Source of the DNA: Terrisporobacter sp.
GTDB taxonomy: Bacteria > Bacillota_A > Clostridia > Peptostreptococcales > Peptostreptococcaceae
Assembly (NCBI GenBank): GCA_029851945.1
Contig: JARKUZ010000050.1
Span: 5,132 to 69,131, forward strand
DNA length: 64,000 bases
Direction of reading: 5' to 3'
In this document: piece after piece, positions 45,552-53,600 of the stretch
Layout of the letters: every line of letters starts with the position of its first letter
How positions within the stretch are numbered: the stretch's first letter is position 1
Notes under the pieces: model-generated
Told to the model about the DNA's origin: nothing
Database searches by the model: none
Seen by the model: only the letters and a program-made list of their open reading frames with translations
Program-made: the position numbers and the translations under genes

Positions 45552-46043
45552 ATGAAAAAGTTAACTGTTTTATTTGTAGCCATGTTAATGTCATTATCTA
45601 TGGTAGGATGTGGATCTAAAACTTCAAAAGGAGATCCAATTTTATCGGAAGATCTTACTTCTATATTAGAAAAAATATATGAAAGCGCAGATATTGATAA
45701 AGAACAAAAAGATTTTATAAAAAATTATGAAACAACAAAACTTGATGAAAGCAATGCTGAATTTATATTAGGATCTGAAGAGGTAAAATTCAAAGAAGGT
45801 ATTTTATCGGCTCCATTGCAAAATGTTATACCATATCAATTAGTGCTACTTAGATTGGAAGACGGTTCAGATATTGAAGCTACAAAAGAAATTATATCAA
45901 AAAATGCAAATCCAAGAAAATGGGTATGTGTTGAAGCAGAAGAGGTTGTAGTTGAGAATATAGATAATATAGTATTATTTATGATGGCTAATGAAGCTGA
46001 AGCTACTGCAGTAAAAAATGCATTTATGAATTTAGAAAAATAA
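45552..46043 (+). CDS. DUF4358 lipoprotein
   Basis: A 163-residue predicted lipoprotein: the signal MKKLTVLFVAMLMSLSMVGC ends at Cys20. The mature part matches the DUF4358 pattern (a start with SILEKIYESADID, central LLRLEDGSDIEATKEII, and a C-terminal FMMANEAEATAVKNAF). DUF4358 proteins usually lie next to MBOAT and DHHW genes in clostridia, as here, and probably take part in acylating a surface polymer outside the membrane. A terminator lies between this gene and the MBOAT gene. Confidence 0.88.
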   Translation: MKKLTVLFVAMLMSLSMVGCGSKTSKGDPILSEDLTSILEKIYESADIDKEQKDFIKNYETTKLDESNAEFILGSEEVKFKEGILSAPLQNVIPYQLVLLRLEDGSDIEATKEIISKNANPRKWVCVEAEEVVVENIDNIVLFMMANEAEATAVKNAFMNLEK

Positions 46044-46100
46044 AAATACCTTATTGTATAAATAATTATTATATGACTAAAATAAATAAGTATAGATATT

Positions 46101-46137
46101 AAAGCAGTCTGGAATATGTTTTTCAGACTGCTTTTTA
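46101..46137 (+). terminator. Terminator immediately before the MBOAT gene
   Basis: AAAGCAGTCTG pairs with CAGACTGCTTT, then TT. Its T tract runs straight into the AGGAGG of the next gene, 13 bases before that start codon. It may therefore attenuate a DUF4358-MBOAT-DHHW transcript. Confidence 0.82.
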
Positions 46138-46149
46138 GGAGGATAAAAA

Positions 46150-47553
46150 TTGATATTTTCGAGCATAAGTTTTTTATATTATTTTTTACCTGCAACAATT
46201 ATTTTGTATTTTTTGACAAAAGATAAATATAAAAATTTTATTTTGTTATTATGCAGTTTATTGTTTTATTTTGTAGGGGAACCAGTATATTGTTTATTAA
46301 TGATTTTTTCAGCATTTAGTGGGTATATACATGGTTTACTTATTGAAAAATATAAAGGGCGTAGATATTCTAAATACTTTCTTATATCGTCCATAGTAGT
46401 TAGTGTGGGGCTTTTAGGTTTATTTAAATATTCTAATTTTTTTATTGATAATATAAATAATATTTTTAAATTAAATGTTAAATTTCTAAAGGTAGTACTT
46501 CCCATAGGAATAAGTTTTTACACTTTTCAGATAATAAGTTACACAATAGATGTGTATAAAGGAAAAGCAAAGGTATGTGAAAAATTTATTGATTTTGCAA
46601 CATATGTATGTTTATTTCCACAGTTGATAGCAGGGCCAATAGTTCGTTATACAAGTATACAAAATGAACTTGATAATAGATATCACTCATTTGAAAATTT
46701 TTCTTATGGAACTACTAGATTTTTAATAGGATTATCTAAAAAAGTATTAATAGCAAATAATTTGGGGGTTTTACTAGAAATATTTAATAGTACAAATGAT
46801 AAGAGTTTGTTATTTTATTGGATAAGTGCAATTGCATTTACTTTGCAAATTTACTTTGATTTTTCTGGGTATAGTGATATGGCAATAGGACTTGGTAAAA
46901 TTTTTGGTTTTAATTTTCCAGAAAACTTTAACTACCCATATATTTCAAAAAGTATAAGTGAGTTTTGGAGAAGATGGCATATTTCATTAGGTAGTTTTTT
47001 TAGAGATTACGTATATATTCCCCTTGGTGGAAATCGTGTTAAGAAAAGTAGATGGGTATTTAATATTTTTATAGTATGGTTTTTAACTGGATTTTGGCAT
47101 GGAGCAAGTTGGAATTTTATATTATGGGGATTATACTTTGCAATTTTTCTTATATTAGAAAAATTATTTTTATTCAAAATATTAGGGAAGCTACCAAATT
47201 TTATATGTAACATTTACGTTATTTTCTTTATAATAATTAGTTTTGTTATTTTTTATAATGATAATATTAGCGATGTTTTTAGTTATTTATCATATATGTT
47301 TGGTAAAGGAGATATACCTTTAAGTAACGATATATCAATATATTATTTGAAAAGTTATCTTTTATTGTTAATAATATCAGTTATAGGCTCAACTCCATTA
47401 TTAAAAACTATAATTTATAAAATTAAGCAGAATAAACTTGGTGAAAAAATACTGTTTTATCTAGAAATAATATTTAATATAATACTTTTGTTATTAATTA
47501 CGGCTTATTTAATAGACGGTTCATTTAATCCGTTTTTATATTTTAGATTTTAG
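46150..47553 (+). CDS. MBOAT family membrane O-acyltransferase
   Basis: A 467-residue polytopic enzyme of the MBOAT (AlgI/DltB-like) family. Diagnostic segments are YPYISKSISEFWRRWHISLGSF-type sequence and WHGASWNF, where His317 is the expected catalytic histidine. AlgI-type proteins pass acetyl or similar groups across the membrane to extracellular transferases acting on polysaccharides. The TTG start has AGGAGG eight bases upstream, next to a terminator stem. The DHHW protein gene follows 11 bases later, giving the acyl-donor/acyl-acceptor pair of such systems. Confidence 0.93.
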   Translation: MIFSSISFLYYFLPATIILYFLTKDKYKNFILLLCSLLFYFVGEPVYCLLMIFSAFSGYIHGLLIEKYKGRRYSKYFLISSIVVSVGLLGLFKYSNFFIDNINNIFKLNVKFLKVVLPIGISFYTFQIISYTIDVYKGKAKVCEKFIDFATYVCLFPQLIAGPIVRYTSIQNELDNRYHSFENFSYGTTRFLIGLSKKVLIANNLGVLLEIFNSTNDKSLLFYWISAIAFTLQIYFDFSGYSDMAIGLGKIFGFNFPENFNYPYISKSISEFWRRWHISLGSFFRDYVYIPLGGNRVKKSRWVFNIFIVWFLTGFWHGASWNFILWGLYFAIFLILEKLFLFKILGKLPNFICNIYVIFFIIISFVIFYNDNISDVFSYLSYMFGKGDIPLSNDISIYYLKSYLLLLIISVIGSTPLLKTIIYKIKQNKLGEKILFYLEIIFNIILLLLITAYLIDGSFNPFLYFRF

Positions 47554-47564
47554 GAGGGATTAAA

Positions 47565-48668
47565 ATGAATAAAAAAACTAAAAATATTATTGTGTCGATA
47601 AGCTTTATAAGCATATTAATTGGGTTTAGTATAGTTAATGTTTTAATTGAAGATAAATATATTTCATATAGTGAGCGAAGAAAATTAAAGCAATTACCTA
47701 ATTTAACAGTAGAAAGACTTTTAAATGGAGAGTATTTTGGAGAACTAGAAAATTATTTACAAGATCAATTTATTTTAAGAGATGATTTTAGATACTTAAA
47801 AGCTTTTACAAATTTTAAGTTATTAAATCAAAAAGATAACAATGGTATCTACTTGATTGATAATAACATTTATCAAATGACTTATAAACTTAATGAAAAA
47901 TCTGTATATAATGCAGCTAAAATATATAATAAAATATCGTCAAAATATTTTAAAGATGATAATATTTACTATACTATAATTCCGGATAAAAATTATTTTG
48001 TTCCAAAGGATAAAGGATATTTATCTTTAGATTATGATAAAATGATTAAAATTATGAAAGATAATACAGAAAATATGAAGTATATAAATATCATGGATAA
48101 CTTAAATATCGATGACTACTATAAAACTGATTTACATTGGAGACAGGACAAAATTATAAAAATAGCTGATAAAATTTTATTATCCATGGGAAAAGATAAA
48201 GTATCATCTTATAATTATAGAAAAAAAGAATTTTATCCTTTTTACGGCTCTTATTATGGACAAGGAGCTATAAAAGTTGAACCAGATAAATTAATATATT
48301 TAACAAATAATATTATGGAAAATTGTAAAGTATATGATTCAGACAATAATGAATATAGAAAAATATATAAAGATGAAGAATTTAATGATGTGGATTCTTA
48401 TAATATATTTTTAGGTGGACCTAAAGCTATTTTAGAAATAGAAAATAAGTATAGTAAAAATAATAATGAACTTTATATTTTTAGAGATTCTTTTGGAAGT
48501 AGTATAGCACCATTATTAGCTAGTGAGTATTCTAAAATAACTTTAATAGATTTAAGATATATATCTTCTACATTATTAGAAAAATATCTTAATCCAAAAG
48601 AAAATAGTGATGTATTATTCATGTATAACACTTTAATTTTAAATGATAGTAGTATTATATCTAGATAA
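47565..48668 (+). CDS. DHHW family protein (AlgX/AlgJ-like extracellular acyltransferase)
   Basis: A 367-residue exported protein with one N-terminal membrane anchor (about 7-27) and a DHHW/SGNH-type domain. Visible family marks are YSERRKLKQLPNLT after the anchor, TDLHWRQ (the D-x-H-W region that names the family) and a late RDSFGSSIAPLL, the serine block. These resemble AlgJ/AlgX proteins that place acetyl groups on polysaccharide outside the cell. Together with the MBOAT protein 11 bases upstream it should form one acylation pathway; the polymer is not identifiable here. Confidence 0.88.
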   Translation: MNKKTKNIIVSISFISILIGFSIVNVLIEDKYISYSERRKLKQLPNLTVERLLNGEYFGELENYLQDQFILRDDFRYLKAFTNFKLLNQKDNNGIYLIDNNIYQMTYKLNEKSVYNAAKIYNKISSKYFKDDNIYYTIIPDKNYFVPKDKGYLSLDYDKMIKIMKDNTENMKYINIMDNLNIDDYYKTDLHWRQDKIIKIADKILLSMGKDKVSSYNYRKKEFYPFYGSYYGQGAIKVEPDKLIYLTNNIMENCKVYDSDNNEYRKIYKDEEFNDVDSYNIFLGGPKAILEIENKYSKNNNELYIFRDSFGSSIAPLLASEYSKITLIDLRYISSTLLEKYLNPKENSDVLFMYNTLILNDSSIISR

Positions 48669-48756
48669 TAAATAAACTATATATTATAAAAATTTTAAAA
48701 TATAATTATATGATATAATTTTTCATATAGAATTAATTTTAGGGGGAATTAATAAA

Positions 48757-49251
48757 ATGAATTTTTATGAAGATATGGCTTCTGCCATGGAGAATCTGAC
48801 TGAAAGAGGGGCATTTTTAACTGTAAAAAATAATAATATAGTAAATACTATGACTATAGCATGGGGATATATGGGATATAGTTGGAATAAACCATTTTTT
48901 GTTGCTATGGTAAGACCTCAAAGGTATACTCAAGAATTGATAAAAGATGCAAAGGATTATACAATAAGTATACCTTACTCTGATGAAATGAAAGAAGCTC
49001 TTATTATATGTGGAACAAAGTCAGGTAGAGATATAGATAAAGAAAAAGAAGCAAATATAAAATTTGTACCTAGCAAAAAAATAGAATCACCAGTAGTATA
49101 TAATTGTAACATGTACTATGAGTGTAATATAAAATATATAGATGTATTAGATAAAGAAAAATTTCCACAAGATTTAAAAGGAAATTATCCAAATGATGAC
49201 TATCATTACTTATATTATGGTGAAATAGTAGAATGTTATAAAAATAAATAA
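48757..49251 (+). CDS. Flavin reductase family protein (flavoredoxin-like)
   Basis: A 164-residue FMN-binding split-barrel protein. The typical pattern is visible: GAFLTVKNNNIVNTMTIAWG, then PFFVAMVRPQRYTQELI and DYTISIPYSDE, as in flavoredoxins and the flavin reductase-like family of anaerobes. It would bind FMN and move electrons, possibly detoxifying oxygen or reducing flavin. AGGGGGA precedes the ATG. It is monocistronic, ended by a strong terminator. The true partner is unknown. Confidence 0.88.
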   Translation: MNFYEDMASAMENLTERGAFLTVKNNNIVNTMTIAWGYMGYSWNKPFFVAMVRPQRYTQELIKDAKDYTISIPYSDEMKEALIICGTKSGRDIDKEKEANIKFVPSKKIESPVVYNCNMYYECNIKYIDVLDKEKFPQDLKGNYPNDDYHYLYYGEIVECYKNK

Positions 49252-49254
49252 ACT

Positions 49255-49300
49255 AAAAGATGTTGTCTATATTATTAAGTAAAAATAGACAACATTTTTT
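49255..49300 (+). terminator. Terminator after flavin reductase gene
   Basis: AAAGATGTTGTCTAT pairs with ATAGACAACATTTTTT (one mismatch) with a loop of about 14 bases. Confidence 0.85.
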
Positions 49301-49520
49301 AGTTTAGTGAGGATGTTCTAAATTATTTCTATAAGAGTTTATAACTCCTTTGAACAAATAGTCTACAGAAGGAGGAGTTCACTTAATTTGTAATAAATAA
49401 TTTGCTTATTTTAATATTTCTAATGATAAGAGTTTAAATGGAGAAATAAAATATTTGACAGAAAAAAATATAATGTATATAATCAGTTTGAAAATATTAG
49501 CTAAAGAAGGAGTATTTAAC

Positions 49521-50159
49521 ATGACAAACTTAGATTTCATTTATAATCGTAAAAGTGTTAGAAAATTCAAAGACACAGAAATACCTAAAGAAGATATTTT
49601 AGAACTAATAAAAGCAGGAACTTTTGCTCCATCTCCAAAGCATCAACAAAACTGGCATTTTGTAGTACTGCAAAATAGAGAAATAATAAATGAAATGGCA
49701 GACATAGTGACAAAAAGTCACGAAAATATAGGTTCACTTGCTAAAAACGAAAAAGACTTTAAAAAGCATATGAGTGTAATAAAATATTATACTTGTTTTA
49801 AACATGCACCAGTTGTAGTTTTAGTATATGCCTGTGAATATGACATGATAGAATACAAAATACTAAAAGAAAATAATGCTCCTAAAGAAGTATTAGATGT
49901 ATTAGTTTCTCCACAATCAGGAGCTCAAGGAATTGGTGCAGCAGTTGAAAATATCTTATTAGCTGCAACTGAAATGGGCTATGGAAGCTGTTATATGACT
50001 GGGCCTACTCATGCTAAAAAAGAAATAGAGGAGCTAATAGGATTTAATAAAGATGGATATGAATTAATGTCAATGATATCTTTAGGAGTTGCTGAAGATA
50101 ATACTCCACCTCAACCGCCTAGAAAACCTTTAGAAGATGTAATAACTTTTATAGATTAA
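49521..50159 (+). CDS. Nitroreductase family protein
   Basis: A 212-residue FMN-dependent nitroreductase-family enzyme. The N-terminal FIYNRKSVRKFKDTEIP and GTFAPSPKHQQNWHFVVL segments bind FMN; GIGAAVENILLAATEMGYGSCYM is the second signature. It would use NAD(P)H to reduce nitro compounds, quinones or enones. The ATG at 49521 is selected for GAAGGAG upstream; the frame extends to 49455 without a start signal. Monocistronic. Confidence 0.92.
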   Translation: MTNLDFIYNRKSVRKFKDTEIPKEDILELIKAGTFAPSPKHQQNWHFVVLQNREIINEMADIVTKSHENIGSLAKNEKDFKKHMSVIKYYTCFKHAPVVVLVYACEYDMIEYKILKENNAPKEVLDVLVSPQSGAQGIGAAVENILLAATEMGYGSCYMTGPTHAKKEIEELIGFNKDGYELMSMISLGVAEDNTPPQPPRKPLEDVITFID

Positions 50160-50164
50160 TAAAT

Positions 50165-50207
50165 AAACTGTAGTAAAGCTAAAAGCTTACTACAGTTTTT
50201 GTTTTTT
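50165..50207 (+). terminator. Terminator after nitroreductase gene
   Basis: AACTGTAGTAAAGCT pairs with AGCTTACTACAGTT (one bulge), followed by TTTG and TTTTTT. Confidence 0.85.
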
Positions 50208-50229
50208 ATTATATATTATATATTTGTCA

Positions 50230-50829
50230 TTATTCCCCAGTATTAATATTATATTTTTTTACTTTTCTATAAAGAGTAGCGATTCCAATATTTAGAGCTT
50301 TAGCTACTTGTTTCATTTCTTGTGTATTACTACCGTATTTCTTTATAGCTTTTTCAATTTCTTCTTTTTCTAATTGCTCAACGGTTTTTATTTCTTCTTT
50401 ATACATTTCATCTAGTTTATATGATATTAAATTTGACATACTGTTTATAAACTCACGTAAGTCTTGATCTTTAGATAAAATTTTATTTTTCTGTTCTTCT
50501 GTAAAAGCAGCTATTCCAAGAATTCCTAAATTATCATCTCCAAGTTTAATCGGAGTACAAATATCAGCAAGTTCTTTGCAATCTTTATTATGTATGCAGT
50601 CCTTGCAGCTGTGTTCAAGTTCACGATTAAATATATATGATTTACTACTACTTAATACATTAGAATAAACTGATTTATCAGAAATTTTTTCACCTATTCT
50701 ACTTTCGAAAATTCCAGTTCCTGATATTCTGACTAAGTCTCTTGATACAACAGTCACATCCACATCAAGAACTGTAGAAATATTTTGACAAACATTTTGT
50801 ATATAATTTGTAATATCAATTAATTTCAA
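50230..50829 (-). CDS. Fis-type HTH regulator with GAF-like domain and four-cysteine cluster
   Basis: A 199-residue regulator. The N-terminal ~150 residues look like the GAF/PAS-type sensory domain of some sigma-54 activators and contain Cys75, Cys78, Cys84 and Cys91 (SCKDCIHNKDCKELADIC), spaced to hold an iron-sulfur cluster or zinc. The last ~45 residues are a Fis-type helix-turn-helix (MKQVAKALNIGIATLYRKVKKY). The AAA+ domain of sigma-54 activators is missing, so it should act as a simple DNA-binding protein. The TTG start follows GGGAGG. It is divergent from cysK-cysE and could be their regulator. Confidence 0.8.
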   Translation of the reverse strand: MKLIDITNYIQNVCQNISTVLDVDVTVVSRDLVRISGTGIFESRIGEKISDKSVYSNVLSSSKSYIFNRELEHSCKDCIHNKDCKELADICTPIKLGDDNLGILGIAAFTEEQKNKILSKDQDLREFINSMSNLISYKLDEMYKEEIKTVEQLEKEEIEKAIKKYGSNTQEMKQVAKALNIGIATLYRKVKKYNINTGE

Positions 50830-50960
50830 GTTTGAACCTCCCAACATAGTTTATTTGAAAAGTTGTAGTTTATTAAAGTATATCACATTATTATTACTAA
50901 TTTTAGGATAATAATTATTTTTAAAAATGTGAAAATTTACCATAAAAAGATCGCGCTTTA

Positions 50961-51009
50961 TTGAATTATCATTTTGATAATGCTATAATATTATTATCAA
51001 AATGATAAT
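50961..51009 (+). promoter_or_regulatory. cysK-cysE promoter with two operator palindromes
   Basis: TTGAAT (50961-50966) and TATAAT (50984-50989) have a 17-base spacer. ATTATCATTTTGATAAT (50965-50981) fills the spacer and ATTATCAAAATGATAAT (50993-51009) covers the likely start site. Both are perfect ATTATCA-N3-TGATAAT dyads whose centres are 28 bp apart. A bound repressor would block RNA polymerase from both sides of the -10. The same arrangement occurs at the cystine symporter gene. Confidence 0.8.
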
Positions 51010-51039
51010 TAGTTAATATATTATATTGGGGTGATTAAA

Positions 51040-51936
51040 ATGAAATATGAAAATGCTTTAGATTTAATAGGTAGTACACCTATGATTTGTTTAAAAAATA
51101 TTGGGTATGAAAATGTTTTTGTTAAACTTGAAAAATATAACCCTGGGGGAAGTATAAAGGATAGAATAGCATTATCTATGATAGAAGGAGCAGAAAAGAA
51201 AAATATCTTAAATAAAGATAGTGTATTAGTTGAAGCGACAAGTGGAAACACAGGTATAGGTCTTGCTATGGTTGGAAAATTAAAGGGATATAAGGTTGTT
51301 ATAATAATGCCTGAAAGCATGAGTATAGAAAGAAGACAATTAGTTAAAGCTTTCGGGGCAGAACTAATTTTAACTAAGGGGTCTAAGGGGATGAATGGTT
51401 CTATAGAAAAGCTAGAAGAGTTATTAAGAAATAATAAAAATTATATAAATTTAGGTCAATTTGAAAATGAAGATAATCCTAGAATTCATTATGAAAAAAC
51501 TGGCCCGGAAATATATGATGAAATACCAGATGTAGATATGATTATAGCTGGAATTGGTTCAGGTGGAACAATAAGTGGTATAGGAAAATTCTTGAAGGAA
51601 AAAAATAACAATGTGAAAGCAATCAGTATAGAACCAAAAGCATCACCACTAATTACTGAAAGTAAAGCGGGACCTCATAAAATTCAAGGAATAGGTGCTA
51701 ATTTTATACCTAAAAACTATAATAAAGAAATAGTAGACGAAGTTTTAACTGTTAGTGATGAAGAAGCTTTTGGAGCTGTTAAATTAATTGCTAATAAACT
51801 TGGAATACTAGTTGGAATATCATCAGGAGCTAATATTTTTGGAGCTATAGAATTATCAAAAAAATATCCAAACAAAAAAATAGTTACCATTGCACCTGAT
51901 GGAATAGATAAATATATGTCCATGGGCATATTTTAG
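51040..51936 (+). CDS. cysK: Cysteine synthase A (O-acetylserine sulfhydrylase)
   Basis: A 298-residue PLP enzyme that makes cysteine from O-acetylserine and sulfide. The PLP lysine is Lys40 in NPGGSIKDRIA, the substrate loop is EATSGNTGIGLA and the phosphate-binding loop is GIGSGGTISGIGK. The ATG at 51040 lies seven bases after GGGGTG; a GTG at 51031 overlaps that site. It heads a two-gene operon with cysE, 14 bases downstream, so acceptor and enzyme are made together. Its promoter has twin palindromic operators. Confidence 0.95.
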   Translation: MKYENALDLIGSTPMICLKNIGYENVFVKLEKYNPGGSIKDRIALSMIEGAEKKNILNKDSVLVEATSGNTGIGLAMVGKLKGYKVVIIMPESMSIERRQLVKAFGAELILTKGSKGMNGSIEKLEELLRNNKNYINLGQFENEDNPRIHYEKTGPEIYDEIPDVDMIIAGIGSGGTISGIGKFLKEKNNNVKAISIEPKASPLITESKAGPHKIQGIGANFIPKNYNKEIVDEVLTVSDEEAFGAVKLIANKLGILVGISSGANIFGAIELSKKYPNKKIVTIAPDGIDKYMSMGIF

Positions 51937-51950
51937 AAAGGTTAAAGAAA

Positions 51951-52517
51951 ATGTTTAAATATATAAATGAAGATTTAAAATATATAATAGATAATGATCC
52001 AGCTGCAAGAAATAAAATAGAAGTATTTTTACTTTATCCATCAATTCATGCGCTTTTAATATATAGAATATCGCATTTTTTTTATAAACATAAAAGGTTT
52101 TTCTTTGCAAGATTATTATCTCAATTTGGAAGATTTATAACTGGTATAGAAATACATCCTGGAGCTAAAATAGGATACGGTATTTTAATAGATCATGGCA
52201 TGGGAGTAGTAATAGGTGAAACAGCTATAATTGGTAATAGGGTAACTATATATCAAGGTGCTACTATAGGAGCTACAGGGAATGAAAAAGAGTTTAAGAG
52301 ACATCCTACTTTAGGTAATGATATTGTAGTAGGCTCTGGAGCTAAAATTTTAGGACCTGTAAGTATTGGAAATCATAGTAAAATAGGAGCTAACTCAGTA
52401 GTTATAAGTGATATGCCGGAATATTCAACAGCAGTTGGTATTCCTGCTAGAATAAAGCAAAGAAAACTTAGTGAAGATGAACTGGAGGAAATAGATAATG
52501 TAGTTTATTTTATATAG
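51951..52517 (+). CDS. cysE: Serine O-acetyltransferase
   Basis: A 188-residue serine acetyltransferase that makes O-acetylserine for CysK. The N-terminal part holds LLYPSIHALLIYRISHFFY, a helical region typical of CysE. The C-terminal ~100 residues form a left-handed beta-helix of hexapeptide repeats (EIHPGAKIGYGILIDHG, then AIIGNRVTIYQGATIGATG and GAKILGPVSIG). It belongs to the short form. It is 14 bases after cysK and ends at a terminator. Feedback inhibition by cysteine is usual in the family. Confidence 0.95.
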   Translation: MFKYINEDLKYIIDNDPAARNKIEVFLLYPSIHALLIYRISHFFYKHKRFFFARLLSQFGRFITGIEIHPGAKIGYGILIDHGMGVVIGETAIIGNRVTIYQGATIGATGNEKEFKRHPTLGNDIVVGSGAKILGPVSIGNHSKIGANSVVISDMPEYSTAVGIPARIKQRKLSEDELEEIDNVVYFI

Positions 52518-52530
52518 TAGTTTAAGGTTT

Positions 52531-52558
52531 AAAAAGAGGGATTTAAATTCCTCTTTTA
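52531..52558 (+). terminator. Terminator after cysE
   Basis: AAAAGAGG pairs with CCTCTTTT, followed by AATT; the stem is perfect though the T tract is short. Confidence 0.78.
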
Positions 52559-52580
52559 ATTATATTAAGCATCAATTTTA

Positions 52581-52830
52581 TTAATAACTCATACATGGTT
52601 CAATATGTATGGTTATACTTTTACCATTTGTAAATTTTTTTAATTAAAACCTATAAATTATTTGCAATTTCATGATCTTCTAGAACACTTAAATTTTTAT
52701 CTATTAAGATAGTTAAATTAACATATGCCATAGAGCTATGTTTTCTAGTTCTGAGTTGGCAGATATTTAATATATTTTTGTTTGCTTCTTCAAATCTATC
52801 TTTCAAAATAAAATCTCTTATATATTTTTA
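52581..52830 (-). pseudogene. Decayed C-terminus of a cation diffusion facilitator (CDF) transporter
   Basis: The minus-strand translation contains FEEANKNILNICQLRTRKHSSMAYVNLTILID, then NLSVLEDHEIAN, a stop, and after a frameshift GKSITIHIEPCMSY. This is the pattern of the cytoplasmic C-terminal domain of CDF metal-cation efflux proteins (LRTRK.G....VDL.I.VD..L.....H.IA, ending ...I.IHIEP). Only about 80 codons persist, without the membrane part. Clearly a remnant; its metal was unknown. Confidence 0.8.
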
Positions 52831-53024
52831 CTACCAATTGATAATTACATGATAAGGGTTAAGGCTGTTAATATTAGCTAATTATTCTCGGTTGTTGTTA
52901 TCAAATGAGAGTTAAATTTGTTATAGAACGTATAAGTATTTAAAGTATTTAAATTGGTTGTTTATTCTACTAATATGTGATAAACTTCTTTACACAAGAT
53001 AACTTATCTTAAGGGAGATTAATA

Positions 53025-53435
53025 ATGAAGGAAAAAATAATGAAATTTATGTATGGAAGATACGGTAATGATGAACTAAATCAATTTTTAGTGAAGTTAA
53101 TATTTGTAAATTTAATATTATCTTTATTTGTAAGAAGTTCAAGATTTTTAAGCGATTTATTTTATTATTTAAGTATAATTTTATTAATTTTTATGTATTA
53201 TCGTATGTTTTCTAAAAATTATAGCAAAAGATATTCAGAAAAAATGGCTTACCTAGAATATTCTAATAAGGTAAAAGTATATCTAGATAAAAATAATAAA
53301 GATAAATCACAAAGAAAAGAATTTCGTTTTTATAAATGTCCATCATGTAAGCAAAAGGTAAGAGTACCTAGAGGTAAGGGGAAAATATCTATCCATTGTC
53401 CTAAATGTGGTGTAGATTTTATTAAGAAAAGTTAA
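53025..53435 (+). CDS. Small membrane protein with C-terminal zinc ribbon
   Basis: A 136-residue protein with two hydrophobic segments (about 20-40 and 44-62), a basic linker and a zinc ribbon at the C-terminus (KCPSCKQKVRVPRGKGKI, then HCPKCG). Such TM-plus-zinc-ribbon proteins are widespread in Firmicutes with no known job. AAGGGAGA precedes the ATG. It lies between the cysE block and the cystine symporter and has its own terminator-like hairpin; a link to sulfur is not shown. Confidence 0.75.
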   Translation: MKEKIMKFMYGRYGNDELNQFLVKLIFVNLILSLFVRSSRFLSDLFYYLSIILLIFMYYRMFSKNYSKRYSEKMAYLEYSNKVKVYLDKNNKDKSQRKEFRFYKCPSCKQKVRVPRGKGKISIHCPKCGVDFIKKS

Positions 53436-53449
53436 AAATATTATTTAAG

Positions 53450-53490
53450 ACTCATTTATTCATAGTTTTTATGATTGAATGAGTTTTTTT
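53450..53490 (+). terminator. Terminator after zinc-ribbon gene
   Basis: ACTCATT with AATGAGT, additional internal pairing (CATAG region), and TTTTTTT after it. Confidence 0.7.
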
Positions 53491-53502
53491 ATGAAAAAAT
53501 TC

Positions 53503-53551
53503 TTGTATTATCAAAATGATAATGCTATAATTCTATTATCATTTTGATAAC
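53503..53551 (+). promoter_or_regulatory. Cystine symporter promoter with two operator palindromes
   Basis: TTGTAT (53503-53508) and TATAAT (53526-53531) are 17 bases apart. ATTATCAAAATGATAAT (53507-53523) fills the spacer and ATTATCATTTTGATAAC (53535-53551, one mismatch at the end) lies just past the -10. Spacing and position match the cysK promoter exactly, with the two centre sequences swapped, so one regulator probably controls both. Confidence 0.8.
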
Positions 53552-53600
53552 GATGAGTAATTATAAATGAGTAAATATATATTTACATAAAGGAGGACAT

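Larger units (their letters stand above)
52518..53024. other. Gene-poor region with cysE terminator and CDF remnant
   Basis: About 500 bp. After the cysE terminator the minus strand holds the decayed CDF gene end (52581 to about 52830). The remaining 190 bp before the zinc-ribbon gene are AT-rich promoter region without further recognised elements. Confidence 0.55.

Noticed and set aside
49342..49379. Inverted repeat AACTCCT/AGGAGTT upstream of the nitroreductase gene
   Set aside because: A short 7-bp stem with a long loop and no T tract; the right arm probably just reflects a purine-rich stretch.
50965..51009. Fur-type iron box for the ATTATC/GATAAT palindromes
   Set aside because: A Fur box is built on TGATAAT-N-ATTATCA, whereas these sites have the half-sites the other way round (ATTATCA-N3-TGATAAT), and both flanked genes concern sulfur.
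50848..51039. T-box or SAM-type riboswitch upstream of cysK
   Set aside because: The leader after the promoter is only about 40 bases, too short for either; control appears to be by the operator palindromes.
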